Below, piece by piece: positions 12,101-25,000 of a stretch of 64,000 nt of DNA. The notes beneath the pieces were generated by a model. That model had not been told where the DNA came from and did no database searches. It was given only the letters and a program-made list of their open reading frames with translations. The stretch is from Cololabis saira (taxonomy: Eukaryota > Chordata > Actinopteri > Beloniformes > Belonidae): the NCBI RefSeq assembly GCF_033807715.1, contig NC_084610.1, forward strand, positions 4,893,769-4,957,768, given 5' to 3'. Within the stretch, counting starts at the first letter, position 1, and the number at the start of each line of letters is the position of its first letter. The translations under genes were made by a program, and so were the position numbers.

Positions 12101-15100
12101 TCCTTCTTTTCTCCTTTTTCCCTTCCTTCCATCTTTTCTCCCTTGCTTACTCCCTTTCCTACTTCCTCCTTCTCTTCTCCTTTCTTACTCCCTTCCATCT
12201 TTTCTCCCTTCCTTACTCCCTTTCCTACTTCCTCCTTTTTCCCTTTCTTCCTCCCTTCCTTACTCCCTTTCCTACTTCCTTCCATCTTTTCTCCTTTTTT
12301 CCTCCCTTCCATCTTTTCTCCCTTCCTTACTCCCTTTCCTACTTCCTTCTTTTCTCCTTTCTCCCTTCCTTCCTCCCGTCCATCTTTTCTCCCTTCCTCA
12401 CTCCCTCTCCTATTTCCTTCCTTATTTTCTCCTTTCTTCCTTCTTTCCTTCCTTCCATATTTTCTCCCTTCCTTACTCCCTTTCCAACTTCCTTCCTTAC
12501 TTTCGTCTTTCCTCCCATCTATCTTTTCTCCCTTCCTTACTCCCTCTCTCCTACTTCCTTCCTTCTTTTCTCCTTTCTTCCTTACTTCCTTCTTTCCTTC
12601 CATCTTTTCTCCCTTCCTTACTCCCTTTCCTACTTACTTCCTTCTTTCCTTCCTTCCATCTTTTCTCCCTTCCTTCATTCCTTCTTTTCTCCCTTCACCC
12701 TCCCTTGACCCAAAGACAGCACAAGGGTTAAAATAACTTGACCACGTGTGATAACGGTGTAGGTTTACCCAGCGAACGGAGGGGTTTCTCAGCCTTGACC
12801 AGCTCCAGAGCGTCCAGAGCGTCCAGGGTTTCTCCCTCCAGTGAAACCAGCAGGTCAAACAGACACTGAGCGGATACTCCTTTAGAGAGGCCGGTGCTGG
12901 TGCTGGTCTGGTGTGGGCGGAAATAAAAGAGATAAAAGAGACTCAAGCAACTTCAATAAGCACCAGAACTCATCTAAGGCAGATTCAGAAGTCTTACCGT
13001 GAACTCCAACAGTGGAGCTACGCTAGCAAACAGCTGCAGGACGAAGGGCTTTCGATGGAGGATGTAGAACTGCCGGCAGCAGAACTCGATGCCCTGCCTC
13101 AGTAACGGGTTGCTCTCATAGTCGGCATAGACCTAAAACAGCAGCACGGAGGACGGAGACGGAGTTATGATGCTTGTTGGGGACATTGGATCCAGTAATG
13201 TGGGATTCTCCAGCTTGTTAGTCCACGGGCCAGAGCCCAAAATTTCACTGGTCAGTTCCACTCAAGGTGACAAAACTTACTTATGATTTTTGAAAAGATT
13301 CATGTCTATAGATGATATTTTGGTATGATAACCCTTCCTGAGTGGCAGTTGTATCATAGTTATCAGCTCATGAAGTTACCCACCCCCTTCAGAAAATTAC
13401 ATTTTAGATGCTGCTGCATATCCTGGTTTAGACTCTTGTACAGGATATCTGTCAATGTTTCACTATATTGTCTTTAGTATCATTTTAAAGGGGACCTTTT
13501 AAGCTTTTATTCAAGCTAAGATGTGAATCTTTCTGACCAACATAGGGCCAAATCCACAAAGAATAGATTGCGCCCGCAAATAGCGCTGTGAATTGCTCCG
13601 CATTTGCGCCCGCAGTTTGCCCCGCCTTAAGGTCCTATTCACAAAACATTTCGCTCTAATGATATACCAGCGCAAACACGCCCATAAAGTTTTGGAGCTG
13701 AGTGCAATTTGCACTTGTCTGAGTCGAGCAGAGCTGTTTCCAGTGTTCTCCATATTTCAGCACACAGAATGGTCCATAATGAAAACTGCAGAAATAAAAA
13801 ATAAAGCGAGTGAAAATAAAACGCCGTGAGGCGCAAGGGCGCAATTTCTACTGGGAACAGGGGGGACATGCCCCCCCAGTTTTTTTTTTTTTACAGTTTA
13901 AGAACCAACGGTAAGCTCAGCCTGTATTACAAATCATCAAGAGACTGTGCGAAGAGGGGACGGGAGCCCGCTCCCCCTCCTCCCTCAGTGCTGTTCAAGG
14001 CTGATTTATGGTTCCGCGTTAAATCGACGCAGAACATACAGCGTAGGTTACGCGGCGACGCGCACGTACAGTGCGCGTCGCCGCATCTTTCAGGCCCTTT
14101 TTGTGCGCAAGCAAGCTGTATAGATGAGGTCCCAGATCAGGATCTAATGGTAATTCATGTTCTGTGTTTTGCTACACACACCTACAGGTCAGCTGTTAAA
14201 CACACACATTCTAGATTTATAAGTTTATATGGTGGAATTGTTTTTAATAAAGCAGCCCCTTACTGTATGGATGAATCCTGAGCTCCGTCCTGTTATTTTT
14301 ATTTTTAAATCCGATAAGTCCACAACCCCACTTGATCTGACTGTCTACAGTCATGTCTGAATGTAGATTTCACCTTTAATATCATTCAGTATCACACAGG
14401 CTTGAATGACATTGAAGAGAGAGAGAAACAGAGACAGACGGGGAGTGAGGAGTTTGCGCGCAGTTTAATACACGCTTCTGAAAACGGTATTTGCTCCACT
14501 ATTTTTGCGTGTGGCAAATAGCGCTGGCCTTTGTGATTTAGGCGCTTTTTGCAATGAGGCTTATTTGCATAGAAAGGGGGCAATTTTGCGCCGAATGTAT
14601 GAATATTACCTAATTTGCATGCATGCAAATGGCACCGGCGCAGACTGCCACTATTTGCTTGGCAGCGCAGTTTGTGGAGCAATTCCCCCTTTGCGGGTGC
14701 TTTGTGAATTAGACGCTCTCTTTTTGTCTCATTTGCACCGGTTTAGCGGCCGCAAAAGCCGCGCAATCCTTTTGTGGATTTGGCCCATAGAGGTCACTGC
14801 AGCTCTTTAAACTATAAACAACACACATTTTTACACAATTTTCGCCTCAATGATATACTATCTTTTAGCCCTGTGTCAACGAGGAACAACAGAGACGCAA
14901 AATACAAAAACTGGAACCATCACAGGACCATAAGGATTCAGGAAATGTATAATATACCCCTACTATATCATTGTGAGCCTTAAACTAGAAGAGCATCATT
15001 AGGCCACTAATGTCACAAACTGGTCTTTATCATGCAAATACAGGACATAAAGAACACCACAATGAGATGAGTAACCAGCTTAGTTTTATAAACAAGCATC

Positions 15101-18100
15101 TAAAATGTAATTTTCTGAACTTCATGAGCTGATAACTATAGGCAGCCACTCAGGAAGGGTTATGAGACCAAAATATCGTCTACAGACATGGATCTTTTCA
15201 AAAATTATAAGCAAGTTTGTCACCTTGAGTGGTGCTGATATCTGGTCTGGAACATGGACTATGTGGAGGTGTGTACCTGGAGCATGGTGGGCAGGATCCA
15301 CTGGTAACCGCTCAGCGAGAACAGGTGGTTGAAGTGCACGGCGGTATTGATGGCGGTGGCCGTGTACTGCCTGAGGAGGGCGCTGTCCTCCGGGTGCAGC
15401 AGCAGCGCCCCGTTGAACACGTTCAGGAACAGCATCATCTCATCGCCCCACGGATACTCACTGGGCATGCCCAGGAACATCTCCTCCAGCAGCTTGATCC
15501 ACAGCACCTTGTGCAGGGTGTCCAGACCAAACAGCTCCTTCCCTGGAGGGGAGCAGCAGATTGATGAAGCAACAACAATCATTTGGACCACCATGACTTA
15601 CTCAACGTTGGTGAGGAAGTTTGTGTCACCTTGCGGCTCGTTGAAGAGCGAGAACTCTGCATCGATGGCGGTGCGTGGGAAGGAGGGCAGGCGGAGCAGG
15701 TCTTCCTGCAGCAGGGACACGTGGGACTGCTTGTGCACGGCTGGCATGTGCTGCGTGAGGGAGATGAGGAAGAGGACCCGGCCCACCTCTTCAAGTTTAC
15801 GGGAAAACACCTACGGAGGCAGAGGGGAGAAGTTTTCACCATTCCAGGACAGTGGCGGCTTGTCAATAGGGGGCGCTAGGGCGCCGCCCCCATTAAAATT
15901 ACAGGGGAAAAAATATATATTTATTTATATACAGTACATATAAATTAGGTAATAAAAAGTAATTATCACATTTGTGCACTCATAAAATGTGTCTGACTTA
16001 ATTTTTAAAGCCTTCCCATCCCATACTGGGTTTATTCAGAGTTGTTTTTTGTGCAGACTGAAATACATAGGTTTCAATGGGGAGGGGCGCCGGCCAAATG
16101 AGTGTGTATTGCATGTTCTTAAACTTTTCTTCCATGTGACTTCATGCTGGTCTCTAATTGGTTACTCAAAGCTCCTCCTCCGGGTGCAGTTCTCTGCGCC
16201 CGTGGCCAATCAGCGTGTTTTCTGTCATTCTTCATCCAATCTGATTGATTCATGAGCTGTCAATCAAAGTCACACCCCTGACAGTGTAGACGCGCGACTG
16301 CATCTGTCACTCGCATTCAAACGGAGTCACAGCCATAGACATGTATCCGTATCCGCCCCATGGAGCTGCTGCGAAACGTCAACGACGCCGCCATATTGGA
16401 TGTTCAAGACTGCGCTGTAAACTAATACAAGTAAATGGACTTATTTTTATAAAGCGCCTTTCTACAAAGAAATTTACGTTTTACGTCTCATTTATTCATC
16501 CACACACGCACTAATATACTTGGGAAACAGTTAGGCACCAAATATAATATATTTTCTAAGATGGCAAAAATAAGAACTTTATTGATCCCACATAGGAGTA
16601 ATTCATGTTATATCAGCTATAGAGAACAAGGTAGTGCCGAAAAACAATATATATCCTCCCTCACAAAAAAAAAACATATTTTCTCATCAACAAAACAAAT
16701 TTTACATTTTTCAAATAACAAAATAACATATTTGAACCATTTTTCAGACAATATCTCTATATAATAACTGAAAAAAAATCTGAAAAATGGTTCAAATATG
16801 TTATTTTGTTACTTGAAAAATTTTAAATATGTTTATGTAAAATATGCTACATGTATATGTAGTATATGTATATGTAGTATATGTAGTGATATGTAATAAA
16901 AAATAACAAAAAAATTTATGTTCAAGTAGAGTTTATAGTTGTGTTGTAATCCCCACACACCAGTGCGCCCCCAACATTTTTTATCACCAGCCGCCACTGT
17001 TCCAGGACCTGAAAACCACCACAAGCTTTGGTTTAAGAGGTTTAACCGCCAGGTTTCATCTGCACCTGCTTCTGGATGAGCTCCTGTCCTCTCTCAGGAA
17101 GCATATGGACCAGGTTGAGCTGGGGAGAAACCGACCTCCTGAAGGGGTAGATGTCTCTTACATAAGTCTGAAGGAAGGAGACAGGAGTATATTAGTACAT
17201 CTACAGCCAGAACAAATAAAATTAACCACTAATTAAGTATTAAATGCCTGAAAATACAGTTAATAATCCTCTTTACTGTAGTCTTTCAAACCAAAACATT
17301 TTTAAAATAACAAAACCAAACCAATTCTGTTTCTACCTTGGAGTAATGGATGAGGTTCCATCGTTTGTCCATCAGGAAGTAGTGAGCTGATCTGGCCTCG
17401 GGAATGTTGAAGAACTCAAGACATTCCTGTTTGGGTGGAGAAAAGACATCATGAACATTTCTGGTTCTTCACATAGATTCAGCTTTATTTCCACTCAACA
17501 GCAGATGTTCAGAACTCCACCTAGATATTGGACCACATGCTGACGAGGAGCTTCAGTTCAGGTCCTCAGGACCCAAAGTGATTTTAAGGTGTTTTAACAC
17601 ACCTGACTCAGGTTAATGGCTCATGAACAGACTTGTGCAGACCTCAATGAAATGCTCATGGTGATCCATTCATTTGATTCAGGTGCGTTGGACACGTCTT
17701 AGTCATTGTAGTGGGGTCGTTTAAGGCTCAGTCATTTCAAATTGGTGTTAAAGTTTGGTTTAGGGTCTATAGAACAATTTGAGTCCGAGTGTCAAACACA
17801 GAGATAAAAAATGGCCTCTAGGGGGCGCCGTAAAATATGTAAACTGCTACAACTTTTGATTAGATTATCCAATTTTAACATATGAGGTATGTATGGATTC
17901 AGAATTAAAGGGAGAAACTGGTATCCTAAGCATTTGGCGACCAGATTAAAAATAAATACACTTTTAGCCCAAAATATTAAATGGACACAAGCGAAATGAT
18001 GCTTTTTTAAAGATAAAGTCTGAAAATATCCTCACAGTTGCTAAGGAATTTTACTTTTTAATGTTATTTCATTAAGTCAATACTGTGTGGCGATTAAACT

Positions 18101-18193
18101 GAAATTCTCCTCACTCTTCTATTCTATGCCCAAAATGTAGTAACAGCCATAATCTTTGTATGTATGGATTTAGGATCAGGAGTCCCAACTTTT

Positions 18194-18249
<56 letters not shown>

Positions 18250-21200
18250 CACCATCATTTTATACACAAGAAATTTCCACTAAAGAACTTTATATCTGGA
18301 AGAAAGTAAATCAATAACAATAAGAAGAGAAACAATAGTTTTTCTGGCATTCAAAAATGAACAGAGGACCATAGGGCTAACATTTATTCTGAGAACTTCA
18401 CTCTACAATGATAACTATGCTTTACTTCTTTGATTTATTCTATGTCAGTCTTAGAAGTTCTGACATGTGCACTTGGGGCGCGAGGGTACTAGTTCCTGAG
18501 GACCTGGACTGAAGAACATTATTGGCTCCAAACCAGAAACGGGTTAACTATTTTGTGGCTGAAGAGATGGACTGAAGCAATGCAAGCTCCATGGTGGTCA
18601 TCTTTATTGTAGCTTACAGACCGCAGGAATCTTTTCATAGTTATTTTAGGTATGGAATAAAGCCCTATTTTTTTGTTTTTTTTTGTTTCCAGATCGCAGG
18701 AACTGTGACCGATGGTAGGTCATTGTACTCCTTTTGTAGCCCCCCCCCCCCCCCCCCAAGGATGAGGGGAATTGCCTGTGACAGTAGAGTTGGCCCAGAT
18801 AACACAAGTAAACTATAAATATATGATCCATTCCGCCGAAGGTTTGAAATGTCAGCCAACCATAAGTTCCTACACAAAACCACAGGAACTGGCCCACAGA
18901 CAAGCTGAAACAAAGCAAGTGTACTGGACCGATATGTGAGGAATTGAGGCACGATTTCAGCTTTTTACCTTCAGAAGGGCTTCAAACTGAGTGTCTTCGT
19001 GGACTGGTAGCTGCGTGGGGATGTCACACTCGTTCTGACCGTGCACCACCAGAGTTTTGGTTCCTGCACCGACATGAGACGAGGTACGCGTTAAAGAGGC
19101 GATCAACAAGAGCACGTTGGTGAAGCTGCGTGTGCAGGTTTACCTGGCATGGACGCAGTGACCAGCAGCTTGACCTCACACTGCTCCTTCTTCATGGTCT
19201 GCTTCAGGTCCTTGAAGAACAGCCCCTCCACGTAGCCCACCACCTCCCACAGGAAGGTCAGCGTGGCGGAGATGGCGTCCATGCCCCACTCGCAGGGGGT
19301 GCGGACAAAGTACATGATCAGGCCCACCTGACAGGAGGAGATCGGGGAGAAAACCCTCGCTCAGACAGCTTTGAAGAATCAATAGCGGTGATAAGTTAGT
19401 TTCTTTCCTCACCAGGTAGTTGAAGAGGATATGAGACGTCTGGGCGGGCAGATCCCCGATGTTGAGCAGCAGCTTCCTGAGCATGAATATCAGCTCGTCC
19501 TGTCGGAAAAAACAGAGTTCAGTTATTACATTTCTCTTTTTTTTATTTTCATTTTTGAATACAACATTTTATAGAAAACACAACATATAAACAAAGCAAT
19601 ACAGAACATTCAGGCCACGTTTACACAGAGCCGGGTATTTACAAAAACAGATATTTCCCCATCTACGTTTTGAAAAATACCATCAATTACACAAACAAAT
19701 AAATATGCTGTTAAGGTGTAATGAGCAGCCAAACCTACAGGGGGCAGTGTAACGAGAAGATAAAGTCATGCTAGCGAATCAGAATCCTGGAAAAAAAACA
19801 TCAACAAATGACACGAGTAACTTCCAGTTACTTCCAAGATGAACGAGAGTCTTTGATTTGGAGTGACAGAGAAGTGGAGTTACGCGTACCCATCGCCGTA
19901 GCCATGCCGTTGATTTAACGCGGAACCATAAATCTGGCTTAACGCGGGCGCATTTGTCAGTTTTCTTTTCGTCTTTTCAACTGAGCACGCAAACACAAAC
20001 TGAGGGTGCAATGCTTGCTTATGCACCATCGTAGAACCGGGCCTGGCATAATATATGTCCGTATTGGTTCAATACGGAACTTTTAATTCCCAATAACTCC
20101 TACCTGGAGGTGAAGCCCGAGTCCTCCCCGCTGTCTGGCACACACACATATATAATAATAATAATAACATATAATGATCTGGGCACAGACGCAGCAGGTC
20201 CTGTTGTCCCGCCACAAACATTTTGCTGGCCTTAATGTTTCCTGTGTTTTATTTTGTTATTATTGATCAATTTAGTGTTGATGTGTGTGTGTGACAGATG
20301 TGTGTATGGGGGGTTAATGAAAATACGGGACAAATCGCGTCCCGTATTAGTTCAATACGAGACGCAACATTTTTTTCTCAAATAAAGGACAATTCCGTAT
20401 TTTACGGGACGGGTGGCAACCCTACATGACGCTGCACTGCAAAAACTCTAAATCTTACCAGGAATATTTGTCTTATTTCTAGTTAAAAAATATCATTACA
20501 CTTAAAGGAGCTTGAGGCCGGATTGTGGCAAGATTTATGAAAAAAATCCGTAAACATTTTAAGATTTCTAGTAATAATGTCAGATGAAGCGTTCCAAACC
20601 CAAAAGAATGATCCTCTAGTGTATCTCTCCTTTGCCTTGAACAGGCTGTTGCTGCAAAATGTGCTGCAATTCGGTCCCGAATTTCCCGCGCTGGGCTGTG
20701 GATGTGACGTCACATGACGCTGCATGTGCGTTCTCCCCGTTCTCCCGTGCCGGCTTCACTGTTGGCTGCAGTACCCCCAACGGCCATCGTGGTGAAGACT
20801 TTGAGCTTCGTTTTCGTGTAAATGAACGGCCAAAACGCATGAAACCACCACAGTTTTTGTTACGTGTAAACGGGGCCTCAGGTCACTGAAGGAGATGTAG
20901 TATTGTGTATCAAAAAGTAAAGAAAAATCAAATATTGCTCTACGTAGCATAGAGTTACAGTCGTCCACGGGTGATTCACAGATTCCGTTTGCCACTTTGT
21001 AAATATGTCCTTCTGGGGATTATGAAATATCTGATAATGTTTTTCCATGCAGATTCCCTCCACCATCCTGAGCTGGTAGTGGAGGAGTTAACTTGGCATA
21101 TGTTCAGCCATTCCTCTTCTGACAATGTTATAATTCCTTCCTTCTCCCACATACATTAACATAGGATTTTGACTTTTGAATATAGTCTAGAAACCATTTT

Positions 21201-21972
21201 CTTATTAATTTGACCTTTATAGGCTTCAGTGAGAGTGGTAATGAGGTCCATGTTACATTCTCCTGAGGTTTTAACATTTCTATCAAAGTGATGCCTAAGC
21301 TGTAAATATCTAAACAAATCCTGCTTGTCTAAATCATGTTTTTCCTGCATTTGTCAGAAACTTTCCAGGCCAGTATCGGATAAAATGACACAGTATGAAG
21401 TAATGCCTTTTCAGGTCATTTCTTTAAATCTCAAATCAAGTTGTGCTGGTCTAAAATCCCTGTTGTGTTCGACCCGCCTTAATAACCTTGCTTTCCTCTC
21501 TAAGTGTGAATTACAGATCTCTTTGAACCAGATGTTAAGGGGTACTTTCATAAGGTCCCTCAAATAATTTGTGTACTTAGTTTTGAGGCTTTTATCACCA
21601 AGCAACGATTGAAGAGGGATTGTAGCACCCTATAATGTAATAATTTCCTGAAAATGTAATAAAATTTGCACTTAACTCAATCGAAAATGTAATAAAACCC
21701 AATAATGTAATAACTTCACCAATAATGTAATAAAATATCCTGACTGATATTGTAATAACATTTTTACCGATAATGTAATACCTTATTACATTATTGGGAA
21801 TTTATTACATTACTCAAAGTCTGCAATTAAACCCAATAGTCATTCTGGTGTTTCAAATCCAGTGTACCTGTATATAACATTCTTAGATACTTAAAACACA
21901 AAATGTAGAACTCTGGACTGAAAATGAACATATATATTACATTATTTGTCAAGTATTATATTATCAGTTTTG

Positions 21973-22005
<33 letters not shown>

Positions 22006-25000
22006 CCACCTGAAAATGTAATAAATTCCCAATAATGTGATAAGGTATTACATTATCGGTAAAAATAGTATTACAATATCAGTCAGGATATTTTAAATTA
22101 CATTATTGGTGAAATTATTACATTATTGGATTTGATTACATTTTCAGGCGTTATTACATTTTCAGGAAATTATTACATTATAGGGTGCTACAGGGATATC
22201 AAGTTGACTTAGCTCTAGTTCCTTCCATTTCGCATCCCAGCTCTCATCACACCAATAGACGGCGTACTGCAATTGTGCTGCCTTGTAATAGCTCTCCAAC
22301 ATGGGAGTGACATCCCTCCTCCATCTTTTGGCAAGTGCAGAGTTTTATAGGTTACCCTTGGTTTCTTGTTCTGCCTACATTTCTATTTTTTATACAGACA
22401 AGAACACACGTGATTGTTGTCTGGACCTGACCCCCCCCAGTGTCAGGGTTGGGTATAAAACAGTGTTTCTGTCTCATGTGTGTCAGGTTCTACGGATCCC
22501 GTGTACTCGTATCTGCCGATTCACGGCTCAAGCAAGCGTCCGTCCTGAACTTAATAATAATAATAATGACTTGGATTTATATAGCGCCCTTCTGCCGTTC
22601 TAGGCACCCAGAGCGCTTTACAGAAATCATTATTCATCCATACACATTCTCTCCAGTGGTGGTAAGCTACATTGTAGCCACAGCTGCCCTGGGGCAGACT
22701 GACAGAAGCGTGGCTGCCATATCGCGCCAAACGGCCCCTCCGACCACCACCAACATTCATACACATTCATACACATTCATACGGGGCAAGGTGGGTAAGG
22801 TGTCTAACTTGTCTGTACTCCTCAGACGTTGGCCCACCTGTCTGTTGCTCACGGTCAGCTTTTCCAGGAAGTGACGGAGAACCAGAGCTGGATCTTCAAT
22901 CAGGCAGTTCCAGAGGATTTGCTGGGCCACGGCGCTCACTGAGGAGGAGGGAAAGTAGCAGGTACATCAACTCAGAAATATGGAGAGCATACATCCGTGA
23001 CGTAGTTAATAAGATTACACGGTGCCAGGATTGGATATAAAAGTCTTTCCCAGATCTATCTCCAATTAGGGTTGTCACCTGTCCCGTAGAATTCAAAGTT
23101 GTGTTCCGTATTGAACCAATACTGTACGGACATATATTATGCTCTTATTTATTGATGTCAACAGGTGAAGGTCGGAAAATTTTAATATATTTCAAAACGT
23201 CATTCGTAGTAAATTTAACTAAAGGTGAAACAAAAATATTATTTCCCCACTACATTCAAAGTGTAATATTTCAAGCCTTTATTTGTTATCATTTTGATGA
23301 TTATGGCTCAGTTTATGAAAACCCCAAATAAAAAATAAATTAGAGAATAATTTATGAAATCAATAAACAATTCCACCATCAAAATTATAACAAGTAAAGG
23401 TTTAACACATCTTGCTTTGCATGTAATAAGATTAGGTAATATATTAGTTTCACCTTTTAAGTTGAATTATTGAAATAAATGAACTTTTACACCTTATTCT
23501 AGTTGAATTATTGAAATAAATTAACTTTTACAGCATATTCTAGTTGAATTATTGAAATAAATTAACTTTTACAGCATATTCTAGTTGAATTATTGAAATA
23601 AATTAACTTTTACACCATATTCTAGTTGAATTATTGAAATGAATTAACTTTTACATCATATTCTAGTTGAATTATTCAAATAAATTAACTTTTACACCAT
23701 ATTCTTCACCTGTAGGCTATATTCTACATCTTGGCTGATGTGGACATACATAGCATAGGAGGATATTTCAGTTGCTAGTATGGTTGGCTGTCTCTACAGT
23801 CATGAAAGTTCAATGCTATTAAAGCACTAAATCAAAGCATTTTGTTTTTTCATATAAAATAAACACATTTTTATGCAGTTTAGAAGTTTTGGGCCTTTTT
23901 TGGCTCCTGCGCTGCTGAAATCAGGGCGTCCCTTATTTCTATTTCTGAAAGATGGCAACCCTATCTCCAATGTCCACCCCTGACTTGCGAGCACCCACCA
24001 GCTACGCCATCCTCTCGAACTTCCCCGTCTTCCATCAGGTGCACTATTGGCAGGACGGCAGCACAGATGCATGCTGGGAACACGGCTTGAGGCGGCTGTA
24101 GCATGTGGTGCGTAGGAGTGTGTTCCGTTGTGTTCTCCTCATCTGTAACGAGGCGGAAAGCTCAAGTTTTAGATGAGAAAGGTACAAAATAAGAGGGTTT
24201 TTTCTTGAAACTTTCCCACCTTCTGCACTGGCCATGGAGCGGACGGACCACATGGAGCCGCGGCGGAAGGAGTAGTTCCTGTGGGAGTTGCTGGAGGTGC
24301 AGGACGGGCTGACGGACAGACGGCGCGATGCCAGGTTCACCACTTCTTCTGCTGGCGGGGATCAAAGCCAAACACAACACGCCGTCAGCAGCCGGCCAAC
24401 TGGACCAGAGCAAGAGCAGCGTGTGGGTGGTGTTGTTTGTGGTTTTGTGTGGCCCCTAGGCCTGTGTTGGAAAAAATCGATTTCCCAATTCTAAATCGAT
24501 TCTCATATGAATTCATAAAAATCGATTCACATGTCGAAAGATCGATTTTTTTTTATTATTTATTTATGTTTTTTTTTTTTCATCATTACATTACAACTTT
24601 TGGTTATTTTTTAGTTTATCCCCAAAAAAGGAGTGTGTTGTTGGACACGAGAATAACTGGTGCCATGTTTTTGCCTTTAAATATGTTTAAAGGTATGAAA
24701 ACATTAAAGTGTTAGGTTATAATTGCATAAATTGTCTATATTTCATTACTTTATATACTGTCTTGGGGTTACATTTGCAAAAAATGCTAAAAACCAAATG
24801 CTCAAAAATTAAAAACCAAAATAGACCAAAAATGGAACAAATAAAAACGGAATGGGAAAAAATAAAACTGATTTCATCCGTCTCCGTTTGCTGCCCTGGA
24901 TCTGTTTGGTAATTCTGACCCACACGATGTTTCTGAAAGCAGTTCTATCAGCATTCTGGGAGCTGATTGGTCCTTACAGCATCATTAGCTGCCAATACTT

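Noticed and set aside
11923..12736. Open frames of 197-253 codons on both strands
   Set aside because: They come from the polypyrimidine tract; residues are only Ser/Pro/Phe/Leu or Lys/Glu/Gly/Arg, with no signs of selection.
18738..18758. Poly(C) run as a possible G-quadruplex or regulatory element
   Set aside because: A single homopolymer run in an intron with no conserved context; more likely ordinary slippage or an assembly-sensitive site.
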